Shown here: positions 8,655 to 17,125 of the stretch, piece after piece
Layout: the number at the start of each line of letters is the position of its first letter
Position numbering within the stretch: position 1 is the first letter of the stretch
From: Modestobacter sp. VKM Ac-2977
GTDB taxonomy: Bacteria > Actinomycetota > Actinomycetes > Mycobacteriales > Geodermatophilaceae
Direction of reading: 5' to 3'
Length of the DNA: 64,000 nucleotides
NCBI RefSeq assembly: GCF_026968045.1
Contig: NZ_JAPVBQ010000003.1
Coordinates: 280,060-344,059 of the forward strand
Notes under the pieces: model-generated
What the model was told of the DNA's origin: nothing
The model's input: only the letters and a program-made list of their open reading frames with translations
The model's database searches: none
Translations under genes and position numbers: made by a program

Positions 8655-9179
8655 GTGAACCCAGGAGCGGACGTCCCCCCAGCAGTGGTCGACCCCTCGG
8701 TGATGCGGAACGTGCTCGGGCACTTCGTCTCCGGGGTGACCGTGGTGACGGCGATGGCCGCCGACGGCCCGGTGGGCTTCACCTGCCAGTCGTTCAGCTC
8801 ACTGTCCCTGGACCCGCCGCTGGTCGCCTTCGCCCCGGCCCGCACGTCCCGCACCTGGCCGCTGCTGCGGGAGGCGGGCCGGTTCTGCGTCAACGTCCTG
8901 GCCGACGAGCAGAGCGGGCTGTCCCGGCAGTTCGCCCGCTCCGGCGCCGACAAGTACGCCGGCGTGCAGTGGGCGCCCAGCCCGCACGGCTCTCCCGTGC
9001 TCGCCGACGTCGTCGCCTGGATCGACAGCGAGCTGTGGGCCGAGTACGACGGCGGCGACCACATGATCGTCGTGGCGCGGGTGCTCGACCTCGGCGCCGA
9101 CGCCTCCCGCACGCCGCTGCTGTTCCACCGCGGCGCCTACGGCCTCCAGCAGGCGCGGCTGGACCCCGAGGAGAGCTAG
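8655..9179 (+). CDS. Flavin reductase family protein
   Basis: The ~174-residue protein carries the FMN-binding split-barrel fold of the flavin reductase (HpaC/DIM6-NTAB) family: VMRNVLGHFVSGVTVVTA, GFTCQSFSSLSLDPPLVAF, and FCVNVLADEQSGLSRQFA. Such enzymes reduce FMN or FAD with NAD(P)H and hand it to a partner monooxygenase, or act directly as flavin oxidoreductases. The C-terminal segment LLFHRGAYGLQ is also typical. The start is probably GTG 8655, with a later in-frame GTG at 8685 possible. No monooxygenase partner is next to it, so its client is unknown. Confidence 0.85.
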   Translation: MNPGADVPPAVVDPSVMRNVLGHFVSGVTVVTAMAADGPVGFTCQSFSSLSLDPPLVAFAPARTSRTWPLLREAGRFCVNVLADEQSGLSRQFARSGADKYAGVQWAPSPHGSPVLADVVAWIDSELWAEYDGGDHMIVVARVLDLGADASRTPLLFHRGAYGLQQARLDPEES

Positions 9180-9220
9180 CTGTGTTGTGCCATGACGTTA
9201 CTGGCACGCGCTAGCCGCAT

Positions 9221-9505
9221 CTACCGTGCGGGATGGGGGTCCGGTGGTGGGAGTCCGGCGCGGTAGTGAATGTCCGCGAGAGCGTCTCGCGGGATGTCCC
9301 CGGGGGACACCCGCTGCAGATCCCGGGGAGCGAACACGTGGAGACCAGTGCCCACCTGTACAACCAACAGCCCGCCGTAGGGCAGAGTCTCCCTGACCAC
9401 GCCGAAGGGCGGCTTGCCGTCCGCCTGGTCATCGCCGTGCGCGAGTATTCGCACGTAGTGCCCCTGCTTCAGGGTGCCTTCCTCGCTCCCGCCTGGCTCG
9501 ACCAT
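9221..9505 (-). CDS. Small hypothetical protein
   Basis: The 94-residue frame encodes a soluble, mixed-charge protein. Its middle (HYVRILAHGDDQADGKPPFGVV then YGGLLVVQVGTGLHVFAPRDLQRV) could form a small beta-barrel, but I recognise no family. The region is less GC-rich than its surroundings. The start is ATG 9505. There is no ribosome site, but TAGCCT lies six bases upstream, consistent with a leaderless transcript. The opposite strand is also open across this stretch (9233-9586). I prefer the minus strand for its amino-acid composition and start context, with limited certainty. Confidence 0.5.
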   Translation of the reverse strand: MVEPGGSEEGTLKQGHYVRILAHGDDQADGKPPFGVVRETLPYGGLLVVQVGTGLHVFAPRDLQRVSPGDIPRDALADIHYRAGLPPPDPHPAR

Positions 9506-9582
9506 TCGCGCAGGCTAACGCTCGATCGGTACGCCACCTACTGGCGGCTCTGCGTCGTCGACAACGTCATGGAGCAGTACAG

Positions 9583-11901
9583 CTAGCCGAACCGCAGGGC
9601 GATGACCGCGACGTCGTCGCGGCGGTCCGGGTCGGTGCCGACGGCGTGCAGGCACAGCGCTGCCGGGTCGTCGTCGACCGGGGCGTCGCTGAGTCGCTGG
9701 ACCAGTGCAGCGATCCCCTGGTCCATGTCCTGGCCGGGCCGCTCGATCAGCCCGTCGGTGTAGGCCACCAGCGTCGCCCCGGGCGGGATCTCCACCGCGC
9801 GGGACTGCCGCCGATGCGTCACGTCGACACCGATCAGCATCCCGGTGATCCCGTCGAGCATCTCGACCGTGCCGTCGACGTGGCGGAGCAGCAGCGGCGG
9901 GTGCCCGGCGTTGGCCAGCAGCAGGCGCCAGGGCTCCCCGTCGGTGCGGGGCCGCTCGACCCGGCCGTAGATCATCGTCGCCATCGGGGCCACGTGCAGG
10001 CCCTGCACCAGCCGGTCGACCCGGCCGAGGATCTCCCCCGGGTCGCCGTCACCGGCGTCCCAGGCGCAGGCCCGCAGCAGGCCGCGCAGGTGGCCCATCG
10101 CCGCGGCTGCCGCGACGTCGTGCCCGACGACGTCCCCGACGGCCAGGCCGACGCTGCCGTCGGGCAGGTGGAGCAGGTCGTAGAAGTCGCCACCGACGTC
10201 GGCGGAGCTCGAAGCACTGAGGTAGTGGGCCGCAGCCGTGACGCCGGGGATCGCCGGCAGCTGCGGCAGCAGCGAGCGCTGCAGCGTCTCGGCGACGGAG
10301 TGCTCCTGCTGGTACAGGCGGACGTTGTCCATCGCCATGGCGGCCCGACGGGAGAGGTCACGGGCCAGGTCGACGTCGTCGGTCCCGAACCGCCGGTCCT
10401 GGGTCTCGGCGACCAGGGTGAGCGCCCCGAGCGTGCGGCGGCGGGCGACCAGCGGCACGGTGAGCTGCGAGGAGGTGCCCAGCTCGGCCATCACCGCACG
10501 CAGCGCCGGGTCGGGGGCTGCTGCGAGCAGGATCTCGTCGGTGATCTCCGGGACCAGGACCGGCTCGCTCGACCGGAGCACCCGCCGGATGGGTGCGGCG
10601 TCGGGCAGGTCGGCGATGCGCAACGCGGCGAAGCGGCGCAGCTCCTCGGTCATCCCCCGCCGGTGGGCGGCCGAGGTGCCGGAGACCGAGCCGTGCTCGT
10701 CCACCAGGGTGAGGAACACCCAGTCGGCCAGCAGCGGGACGCAGAGGGAGGCCAGCCGATCGAGCAGGTCGTCCATGTCCAGGGTCGCGCTGAGCGTGCT
10801 GGTGGCCTCGGCCATCAGCGCCAGCCGGCTCTGTGCCTGCTCGGCCTCGACCCGGGCGGCGTCGGCGGCGGCGTGGGCCTCCTCGGCGTCCCGCCGGGCG
10901 GCCTGCTCGGCGGCGAACGCGGCCTGGCGGTCGTCCTCGACCCGGACCCGCTCGGTGACGTCGGTCTGCACGCCCACGAAGCTGACCAGCGTGCCCTCGC
11001 CGTCGAACACCGGCGTGATCGAGACCTGGTTCCAGAAGGCCGTGCCGTCCTTGCGGTAGTTGAGCAGCGTGGTGGTGACCGGCTGCTCGTCGCCCAGCGC
11101 CTGGCGGAGGTCGTCGATCGCCTTCCGCTCGGTCGCCGGGCCCTGCAGGAAGCGGCAGTTGCGGCCGACGCTCTCCTCGTAGCTGTAACCGCTGATCCGG
11201 CTGAACGAGGGGTTGACCCACACCAGCGGGTCGTCCTCCTGCCGCGGGTCGGTGATGGTGAAGGCGATGTCGGTGGCGACGACCGCGCGTTCCCGCAGCG
11301 TCTGCAGCTGCGTCTCGGGGTCCCTGCTGTCGCCGGGCTCGTCGAGCTCGAGGAAGACCACCAGCGACAGCCGTTGCTCGCTGTCGTCCCGGGAGAGCGG
11401 GAAACCGCTGACCCACAGCACCTGGTCGGGGTCGTCTCCGGCGTCGGCGGCGCGCTGGGCGTTGGAGCTGTCCCGGGGGCTGAGCCGGACGGCCTCGCCG
11501 GCGACCAACCGCCCGGCGGCGACGTCGGACAACGGGCCGGTGCTCTTCGCCAGCGGTGCACCGGAGAGGTCGGTGAGCCCCGCGGAGGCGCCCCAGGTGT
11601 CGATGGCGACCGGCAGGCGCACGTTGCCGGCGAGTTCGATGGCTGCGGCGTTGGCGTAGGTGACGGCGCCGTCGGTCTGGTCGATGACCAGGACGGCGAC
11701 CGGGACGTCGGAGAGCACCCCGGGCAGCGCGGCCTGGGCGCTCCGCTGGCTGTCCGTCCCGGAGACCGCTGCCTCGGCGGCACCGACGACCGACGCCTGC
11801 TGGCGGGTCTGCTCGGGCTGGTCGGGGCTGCTCGGCAGGGCATCGGCCAGTGCAGCGGCGGCTTCGCGGGGGACCGGGACCGGTCGCCTGTCGGACGGCA
11901 C
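9583..11901 (-). CDS. PAS-LOV-GAF-PP2C (SpoIIE/RsbU-type) phosphatase, putative blue-light sensor
   Basis: This 772-residue multidomain protein has a PAS-like domain (~60-190) and a second PAS (~205-320) bearing the LOV photoreceptor signature: GRNCRFLQ at 246-253 with photo-cysteine C249, flavin-contact asparagines N281 and N291 (NYRKDG...WNQVS), and Q312 in FVGVQTD. A charged alanine-rich coiled coil follows (~318-365), then a GAF domain (~365-530), then a PP2C/SpoIIE phosphatase domain (~540-772) with the metal-binding DVGGDFYD and GDVVGHD motifs. By family it would dephosphorylate an anti-sigma antagonist (RsbV/SpoIIAA type) on blue-light activation, switching on a stress sigma factor. 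No anti-sigma or STAS gene is nearby. The gene is monocistronic. Confidence 0.9.
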   Translation of the reverse strand: MPSDRRPVPVPREAAAALADALPSSPDQPEQTRQQASVVGAAEAAVSGTDSQRSAQAALPGVLSDVPVAVLVIDQTDGAVTYANAAAIELAGNVRLPVAIDTWGASAGLTDLSGAPLAKSTGPLSDVAAGRLVAGEAVRLSPRDSSNAQRAADAGDDPDQVLWVSGFPLSRDDSEQRLSLVVFLELDEPGDSRDPETQLQTLRERAVVATDIAFTITDPRQEDDPLVWVNPSFSRISGYSYEESVGRNCRFLQGPATERKAIDDLRQALGDEQPVTTTLLNYRKDGTAFWNQVSITPVFDGEGTLVSFVGVQTDVTERVRVEDDRQAAFAAEQAARRDAEEAHAAADAARVEAEQAQSRLALMAEATSTLSATLDMDDLLDRLASLCVPLLADWVFLTLVDEHGSVSGTSAAHRRGMTEELRRFAALRIADLPDAAPIRRVLRSSEPVLVPEITDEILLAAAPDPALRAVMAELGTSSQLTVPLVARRRTLGALTLVAETQDRRFGTDDVDLARDLSRRAAMAMDNVRLYQQEHSVAETLQRSLLPQLPAIPGVTAAAHYLSASSSADVGGDFYDLLHLPDGSVGLAVGDVVGHDVAAAAAMGHLRGLLRACAWDAGDGDPGEILGRVDRLVQGLHVAPMATMIYGRVERPRTDGEPWRLLLANAGHPPLLLRHVDGTVEMLDGITGMLIGVDVTHRRQSRAVEIPPGATLVAYTDGLIERPGQDMDQGIAALVQRLSDAPVDDDPAALCLHAVGTDPDRRDDVAVIALRFG

Positions 11902-11976
11902 TGCGCGATGTTACGAGAGGAGCTTCGGTTGCGCACCACAGAGCGCCGCTGGGCGGGAGGACGTCCCCCGCACGGG

Positions 11977-12507
11977 TCACCCGGTGCGGTCGGGCCCGTC
12001 GTCCTGGGCCTGGGCCTGGGCCTGGGCCTGGGCTTGGGCTTGGGGCTGGGCGACCCGGGACTGGTGGCGCAGCCACAGCAGCCCGAGCACCGGGAGCAGC
12101 AGGGGCACGTACCCGTAGCCCTGCCCGTAGCCGGACCAGACGGTGGCGTCCGGGAACGCCGCCGGGTCCAGCAGCGACAGCGTGCCCACCACGAGGACGC
12201 CGGCCAGTTCGATCGAGCAGGAGACCACGGCGGTGCGCCGGCCGCCGCGGCCGCCGCGGGCCAGCCCGATCGTGGCGATCACGTAGACCACCGCGGCGAG
12301 GGCCGACAGCAGGTAGGCCAGCGGCGCCTCGTCGAACTGGGTCGACAGCTGCACCGCCGCCCGGGCGCCCGCGGCGAGCGCGAACACCCCGTAGAGCGCC
12401 ACCAGCACCCGCCCGGGGCCGCGGGTCGTCCCCGGGGCGGCGCTCGTCGCTTCCTGGGCCGGCCGGCCCAGCGCGCCGCCGCCGGTGGCCCGACCCTCGT
12501 CAGCCAC
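11977..12507 (-). CDS. Integral membrane protein with Gln-Ala repeat tail
   Basis: The 176-residue protein has a polar N-terminus (1-32), about four membrane helices (VLVALYGVFALAAGARAA, LAYLLSALAAVVYVIATIGLA, VSCSIELAGVLVVGTLSLL, GYVPLLLPVLGLLWLRHQ) and a C-terminal tail of about seven Gln-Ala pairs. The tail is encoded by a hexanucleotide minisatellite at 12003-12051. I know this architecture only as an uncharacterised actinobacterial membrane protein. The start (12507) overlaps the end of the upstream membrane-protein gene by eight bases, so the two are probably co-translated and may form a complex. Confidence 0.75.
   Translation of the reverse strand: MADEGRATGGGALGRPAQEATSAAPGTTRGPGRVLVALYGVFALAAGARAAVQLSTQFDEAPLAYLLSALAAVVYVIATIGLARGGRGGRRTAVVSCSIELAGVLVVGTLSLLDPAAFPDATVWSGYGQGYGYVPLLLPVLGLLWLRHQSRVAQPQAQAQAQAQAQAQDDGPDRTG
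12003..12051. repeat. Hexanucleotide minisatellite (CCTGGG)n
   Basis: About eight near-perfect tandem copies of CCTGGG (late copies drift to CTTGGG) encode the Gln-Ala tail of the membrane protein. Six-base units keep the frame, so copy-number change would only alter tail length. Confidence 0.85.
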
Positions 12508-12865
12508 CGGTGACCTCCCAGAGGTCCAGCAGCCGCCAGAGCATCACCGCGACGGCCAGCGCGGCGACCCCGAGCACCGTGCCTGCCCAGCGGGTGGGTT
12601 CCGAGCGGGCCCACAGCAGGCCGGCCACCGGCAACAGCACCACGCTGATCAGGTAGGCGAGGAAGGTCGGCAGGTCCTCGGGCCGGTCGCCGCCGGCGAG
12701 TGCGGACACCGCCACGCCGAGCTGCACCAGCAGCAGGAGCTCCAGCAGCACGGCCCCGGCCAGGTGGGCGGTGCCGATCCGGCGGCGCAGCACCGTGCTC
12801 AGCCCCCCGAGGGCGGCCAGCACGACGGCGACCACGGTCGCGGCGACGACGAGCGGTGTGCTCAC
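12500..12865 (-). CDS. Small four-helix membrane protein
   Basis: The 121-residue protein has about four predicted membrane segments (STPLVVAATVVAVVLAALGG, AHLAGAVLLELLLLVQLGVAV, TFLAYLISVVLLPVAGLLWA, WAGTVLGVAALAVAVMLWRLL) and almost no soluble domain. It overlaps the following membrane-protein gene by eight bases, implying translational coupling. No enzyme or transporter motif is visible. The pair looks like one of the uncharacterised conserved membrane-protein pairs of Actinobacteria; function unknown. Confidence 0.75.
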   Translation of the reverse strand: MSTPLVVAATVVAVVLAALGGLSTVLRRRIGTAHLAGAVLLELLLLVQLGVAVSALAGGDRPEDLPTFLAYLISVVLLPVAGLLWARSEPTRWAGTVLGVAALAVAVMLWRLLDLWEVTGG

Positions 12866-12919
12866 CGGCGGCAGTCGGTCAGGGTGGGTGGCACGTGCCC
12901 ATCCTGCCCGGCGGCCGGA

Positions 12920-13912
12920 TCAGCGGTGCACGGTGGACATGTCCGGGTACCGGTCGCCGGCCGTGGCCCCGGCCGGTGCGGCCTCGTCGAGCGCCTGCAG
13001 GTCGTCGTCGGTGAGGACGACGTCGGCGGCGGCCGCGTTCTCCTCCAGGTAGCGGACCCGCTTGGTGCCGGGGATCGGCACGACCGCCGGGGCGCCGTCC
13101 CGGCCGGACCGGGCCATCACCCAGGCGAGGGCGAGCTGGGTGGCGGTGACGCCCTTGGCCGCGGCGAGCTCGCGGACCCGGTCGACGAGCTCCAGGTTCC
13201 GGGCGAACGCCTCGCCCTGGAAGCGGGGGTTGCGCCGGCGGAAGTCGTCGGGCTCGAGGTCGTCGACGCTGCGGATCTGCCCGGAGAGGAAGCCGCGGCC
13301 GATCGGCGAGTAGGCGACGAAGCCGATGCCCAGGTCCGCGCAGGTGGCCAGTACGCCGTCCTCCTCCGGGTCACGGGTCCACAGCGAGTACTCGGTCTGC
13401 AACGCCGTGATCGGGAGGACGGCGTGCGCCCGGCGGATGGTGTCGGGCGCGGCCTCGGAGATGCCGGCGTACCGGATCTTCCCCGCCTCCACCAGCTCGG
13501 CGAGCGCGCCCCAGGTCTCCTCGATCGGCACGGTCGTGTCGACCCGGTGCTGGTAGTAGAGGTCGATGACGTCGACGCCCAGCCGCTGCAGGGAGGCGTC
13601 GCAGGCCCGGTGCACGTACTCGGCGTGGCCGTTGATCCGGATGAAGGAACCGTCCTCGGCGCGCTCGTTGCCGAACTTGGTGGCCAGCACCACTTCGTCG
13701 CGGCGGCCGGCGATGGCCTGGCCGACGAGCCGTTCGTTCGTGAAGGGGCCGTACATGTCGGCCGTGTCGAGGAAGGTGACGCCGAGGTCGAGGGCCCGCC
13801 GGACGGTGCGCTCGGCCTCGGCCTGGTCGCCGGTGCCGTAGAACTCGCTCATCCCCATGCAGCCCAGGCCCTGGGCGGAGACGGTGAGGTCGCGGAGCAT
13901 GCGTGTCTGCAT
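12920..13912 (-). CDS. Aldo/keto reductase
   Basis: This 330-residue NADPH-dependent TIM-barrel oxidoreductase resembles the AKR13-type family. The catalytic tetrad is visible: Asp and Tyr in FLDTADMYG, Lys in LATKFG, and His in YYQHRVD. The NADP-phosphate region near the C-terminus reads [17 protein letters not shown]. The start is ATG 13912 (MQTRMLRDL), with GGCAGGAGGGGG directly upstream; an in-frame start 60 bases earlier lacks a ribosome site. The natural substrate is likely an aldehyde or ketone but cannot be named. It is divergent from the iron-uptake operon. Confidence 0.93.
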   Translation of the reverse strand: MQTRMLRDLTVSAQGLGCMGMSEFYGTGDQAEAERTVRRALDLGVTFLDTADMYGPFTNERLVGQAIAGRRDEVVLATKFGNERAEDGSFIRINGHAEYVHRACDASLQRLGVDVIDLYYQHRVDTTVPIEETWGALAELVEAGKIRYAGISEAAPDTIRRAHAVLPITALQTEYSLWTRDPEEDGVLATCADLGIGFVAYSPIGRGFLSGQIRSVDDLEPDDFRRRNPRFQGEAFARNLELVDRVRELAAAKGVTATQLALAWVMARSGRDGAPAVVPIPGTKRVRYLEENAAAADVVLTDDDLQALDEAAPAGATAGDRYPDMSTVHR

Positions 13913-14007
13913 GGCCCCCTCCTGCCCGTTGACCGGGGGCCGCAACCCGCGCGGTGGGCGACCGGGTCCCACTGGGTGGGAGATCTGGCCGGTTCGGTCA
14001 CGAAAGG

Positions 14008-14023
14008 GTCACGGCGCCGTGAC
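14008..14023. promoter_or_regulatory. 16-base perfect palindrome between aldo/keto reductase and iron operon
   Basis: GTCACGGCGCCGTGAC is self-complementary. It is preceded by a direct repeat of its first part (GGTCACG at 13996-14002). It sits mid-way in a divergent intergenic region, a typical operator position. The regulator is unknown. Confidence 0.4.
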
Positions 14024-14040
14024 AGACGACGGTGCTGCTG

Positions 14041-14059
14041 ATTGGTTAGGCGGGCCTAA
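14041..14059. promoter_or_regulatory. DtxR/IdeR-type iron box
   Basis: The 19 bases match the consensus TTAGGTTAGGCTAACCTAA at 14 positions, including the GGTTAGGC and CCTAA blocks. The box lies 45 bases before the siderophore-binding lipoprotein gene, so the operon is probably repressed by an iron-loaded IdeR/DtxR homologue. Confidence 0.75.
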
Positions 14060-14103
14060 GTGAGGGCAGCCTCTCCTCAACGTGTCCGACCCTGGAGTCA
14101 CGC

Positions 14104-15069
14104 ATGTCCCGTACGTCCCGGCCGCTGGCTGCGACCGCCCTGTCCCTGACCGCCGTGCTGGCCCTCGGCGCCTGCGGTGGCGGCGAGGAAGAGGCTGCGG
14201 CCTCGACCGAGTCGAGCGACGCTCCCGCCGAGGTCACCGTCGCCCACGCCCAGGGCGAGGCCACCGTGCCGGTCGACCCCGAGACGGTCGTCGTCTTCGA
14301 CCTGGGTGTGCTCTCCACGCTCGACTCCCTCGGCGTCGAGGTGGACGGCGTCCCTGACGCCAGCTTCCCCGAGGCGCTGGCGGAGTACGGCGGCGACGAG
14401 TACGCCAAGGTCGGCTCGCTCTTCGAACCCGACTACGAGGCGGTCAACGCCCTCGAGCCCGACCTGATCATCGTCGGCGGCCGGTCTGCCGCGGTCTACC
14501 CGCAGCTCGCCGAGATCGCGCCGACGCTCGACCTGAGCGTCGACAACAACGACTTCATGGCCTCCTTCCGCGAGCGCACCATCGCGCTGGCCGAGGTGTT
14601 CGGCGCCGAGGACGACGTGACCGAGCGGCTCGACGCGATCGACGAGCGGGCGTCCGAGGTCTCCGAGGCGGCAGCGGGCGCCGGAGAGGGCCTGATCGTG
14701 CTCACCACCGGCGGCGAGGTCAGCGCCTACGGCCCCGGGTCCCGATTCGGTGGGCTGATCCACGACACCCTCGGGGTCACCCCGGCCGACGACGGCCTCA
14801 GCGACTCCACCCACGGTGACGCCGTCTCCTTCGAGTACATCGCCGAGACGGACCCGGACCTGCTGTACGTCATCGACCGGGACGCCACGATCGGTGAGTC
14901 CGGCGCGGCCGCTCAGGCGGTGCTGGACAACGAGCTGGTGCGCAGCACGACCGCCTGGTCCGACGACGCCGTCACCTACCTGGACGGCGCCGACTGGTAC
15001 CTCGCCCCGAACGGGCTGCCGAACGTCGAGCGGATGGTCGAGGAGATCGCCGAGAGCGTCGGCGCCTGA
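14104..15069 (+). CDS. Iron-siderophore ABC transporter substrate-binding lipoprotein
   Basis: The 321-residue protein has a lipoprotein signal peptide (LSLTAVLALGAC, lipobox LGAC with acylated Cys ~24), an acidic linker, and the class III periplasmic-binding (FecB/FepB) fold: VTVAHAQGEATVPVDPETVVVFD, YEAVNALEPDLIIVGGRSA, and a C-terminal lobe with DPDLLYVIDRD. It would sit on the outer face of the membrane and deliver ferric siderophore to the permease pair encoded next. It resembles the YclQ-type binding proteins of petrobactin-like systems. The iron box upstream shows likely iron repression. The siderophore is not determinable. Confidence 0.93.
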   Translation: MSRTSRPLAATALSLTAVLALGACGGGEEEAAASTESSDAPAEVTVAHAQGEATVPVDPETVVVFDLGVLSTLDSLGVEVDGVPDASFPEALAEYGGDEYAKVGSLFEPDYEAVNALEPDLIIVGGRSAAVYPQLAEIAPTLDLSVDNNDFMASFRERTIALAEVFGAEDDVTERLDAIDERASEVSEAAAGAGEGLIVLTTGGEVSAYGPGSRFGGLIHDTLGVTPADDGLSDSTHGDAVSFEYIAETDPDLLYVIDRDATIGESGAAAQAVLDNELVRSTTAWSDDAVTYLDGADWYLAPNGLPNVERMVEEIAESVGA

Positions 15070-15076
15070 TCACCGC

Positions 15077-16102
15077 ATGAGCGACACCCTCACCACCCGC
15101 GACGCCGCACCCTCCGACCAGGGGGTGCGGCGCCGCGGCGTGCAGCGCTGGCAGCTGGCTCTGGCCCTGCTCCTCGTCGCGGCCGGCGCGTTCGCCTCGC
15201 TGTTCATCGGGGTCACCGACCTCACCCCGCTGGACCTGCTGGATCCCGACGAGGCGCAGGCCCGCGTCTTCCTGGCCTCCCGGGTGCCACGACTGCTGGC
15301 GATCCTGCTGTCCGGGTCGGCGATGGCGGTGGCCGGGCTGGTGATGATGACGCTGACCCGCAACCGCTTCGTCTCCCCGCACACCGCCGGCACCACCGAG
15401 TGGGCCGGGCTGGGCATCGTCGTGGCCACCCTCTGGTTCGGCAGCAGCTCGCTGCTGGGCAAGATGGGCATCGCCGTGCTGTTCGCCCTGGTCGGCACCT
15501 GGGTCTTCCTCCGCCTGCTGCGGAGGATGGTCTTCACCGACATGATCGTCGTGCCGCTGGTCGGGATCATGCTGGGTGGCGTCGTCATCGCCGTCGCGAT
15601 GTTCCTGGCCTACCGCTTCGACCTGCTGCAGACCATGGACGCCTGGACCAACGGTGACTTCTCCGGTGTGGTGTCCGGGCGCTACGAGCTGCTGTGGGCG
15701 GTCGCCGCGGCGACCGTCGTCGCCTACGTGTTCGCCGACCGGTTCGCCGTCGCCGGGATGGGGGAGAGCTTCGCGGTCAACCTCGGGATCGCCTACGACC
15801 GCGTGGTCCGCACCGGGCTGGTCATCGTCTCGGTGGTGACCGCGATCGTCGTGGTCACCGTCGGGTCGATCCCCTTCCTCGGCCTGGTCGTGCCCAACCT
15901 GGTCACCATGCTGATGGGCGACCACCTGCGTCGGGTGCTGCCGGCCACCGCGCTGGCCGGGGCGGCGTTCGTGCTGGTCTGCGACGTCATCGGCCGCACG
16001 CTGCGGTACCCCTACGAGATCCCGGTCGGCAGCGTGGTGGGCGTGGTCGGTGGGGCGCTGTTCGTCGCGCTGCTGCTCCGCGCCCGGGGCAGGGGGGCCT
16101 GA
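15077..16102 (+). CDS. Iron-siderophore ABC transporter permease (first)
   Basis: The 341-residue FecCD-family permease has about nine to ten membrane helices and the typical motifs RVPRLLAILLSGSAMAVAGL (first coupling region) and VTVGSIPFLGLVVPNLVTMLMG near residue 260. It pairs with the next gene to form the membrane channel for ferric siderophore. The start is ATG 15077, seven bases after the lipoprotein stop. Its own TGA shares an A with the ATG of the second permease, indicating coupled translation. Confidence 0.93.
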   Translation: MSDTLTTRDAAPSDQGVRRRGVQRWQLALALLLVAAGAFASLFIGVTDLTPLDLLDPDEAQARVFLASRVPRLLAILLSGSAMAVAGLVMMTLTRNRFVSPHTAGTTEWAGLGIVVATLWFGSSSLLGKMGIAVLFALVGTWVFLRLLRRMVFTDMIVVPLVGIMLGGVVIAVAMFLAYRFDLLQTMDAWTNGDFSGVVSGRYELLWAVAAATVVAYVFADRFAVAGMGESFAVNLGIAYDRVVRTGLVIVSVVTAIVVVTVGSIPFLGLVVPNLVTMLMGDHLRRVLPATALAGAAFVLVCDVIGRTLRYPYEIPVGSVVGVVGGALFVALLLRARGRGA

Positions 16103-17112
16103 TGGCCGCCCCCGTCCGCTCCTCCCCGCGCCGCGACGGCATCGCGACCGAGCACCAGCGTGCCGTGCGCCGCCGGCGGGTGCTGCTGCTCCTCGGCGCA
16201 CTGGCGCTCGTCCTGGCCGGGCTGTTCCTGACCGTGGGCGTCGCCGGCTCGTGGGAGTTCGCCCTCCGGATGCGCAGCCGCCGGCTCGCCGCCATGGTCG
16301 TCGTGGGCATCGCCGTGGCCGTCGCGACCGTGCTGTTCCAGACGGTGACGAACAACCGCATCCTGACCCCGTCGATCATGGGGTTCGACTCGCTGTTCGT
16401 GCTCATCCAGACCGCCGGGGTCTTCTGGTTCGGGGCCGCGGTGATCAGCGGGGCCGACGTGCGGCTGCGCTTCGCCGTCGACCTGGTCCTGCTCGTCGGG
16501 TTCGGGGCGCTGCTCCACCGGCTGCTGTTCGGCCGCAGTCAGCGGGACCTCTATGTGCTGGTGCTCGTCGGCGTGGTGCTCGGCACCCTGTTCACCAGCC
16601 TGACGCTGCTGGTGTCCCGGCTGATCGACCCGAACGAGTTCATCACCCTGCAGGACCTGCTGTTCGCCAGCTTCAACGGCATCGACACCCAGCTCCTCAC
16701 CCTGACCGCGGTCATCCTGGCGGCCGTGCTGCTCGGCGTGGTGCGGCTGCTGCCGCAGCTGGACGTCGTCGCCCTGGGCCAGGACACCGCGATCGGGCTC
16801 GGGGTCGAGCACCGCCGGGTGGTCAACCAGGCGCTGCTGGCGATGGCCGTGCTGGTCGGGGTGTCCACCGCGCTGGTCGGGCCGCTCACGTTCCTCGGGC
16901 TGCTGGTCGCCAACCTGGCCCGCCAGCTGCTGGGCACCCATCGGCACGCCTGGACGGTGCCCGGGGCCAGCCTGCTGGCGGTGATCGCGCTGATCGGCGG
17001 GCAGCTGGTGCTCGAGCAGGTCTTCGGCTTCAACTCCAGCCTGTCGATCGTCATCAACTTCGTGGGCGGCATCGTCTTCATCGCCCTGCTCACCCGGGAG
17101 CCCCGCCAATGA
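16102..17112 (+). CDS. Iron-siderophore ABC transporter permease (second)
   Basis: The 336-residue FecCD-type permease has a basic cytoplasmic N-terminus, membrane helices from residue ~27, RMRSRRLAAMVVVGIAVAVA, a gating segment LLFASFNGIDTQLL, and VGPLTFLGLLVANLARQLLG near residue 255. The pattern is closest to YclO-type subunits. The start ATG 16102 overlaps the upstream stop (TGATG). Together with the first permease and the ATPase it forms a complete importer. Confidence 0.92.
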   Translation: MAAPVRSSPRRDGIATEHQRAVRRRRVLLLLGALALVLAGLFLTVGVAGSWEFALRMRSRRLAAMVVVGIAVAVATVLFQTVTNNRILTPSIMGFDSLFVLIQTAGVFWFGAAVISGADVRLRFAVDLVLLVGFGALLHRLLFGRSQRDLYVLVLVGVVLGTLFTSLTLLVSRLIDPNEFITLQDLLFASFNGIDTQLLTLTAVILAAVLLGVVRLLPQLDVVALGQDTAIGLGVEHRRVVNQALLAMAVLVGVSTALVGPLTFLGLLVANLARQLLGTHRHAWTVPGASLLAVIALIGGQLVLEQVFGFNSSLSIVINFVGGIVFIALLTREPRQ

Positions 17113-17125
17113 GAGGGCACGGCCT

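Noticed and set aside
9233-9586. 117-codon + strand frame opposite the small gene at 9221-9505
   Set aside because: No ribosome site and no recognisable features; the minus frame has a better start context, though neither is certain.
9646-12513. A 955-codon open frame on the + strand opposite the LOV phosphatase
   Set aside because: Its composition (Gly, Arg, Val, Gln, His rich, no motifs) is that of an antisense frame of GC-rich DNA, while the minus strand has clear LOV, GAF and PP2C domains. Many similar long antisense frames occur in the window.
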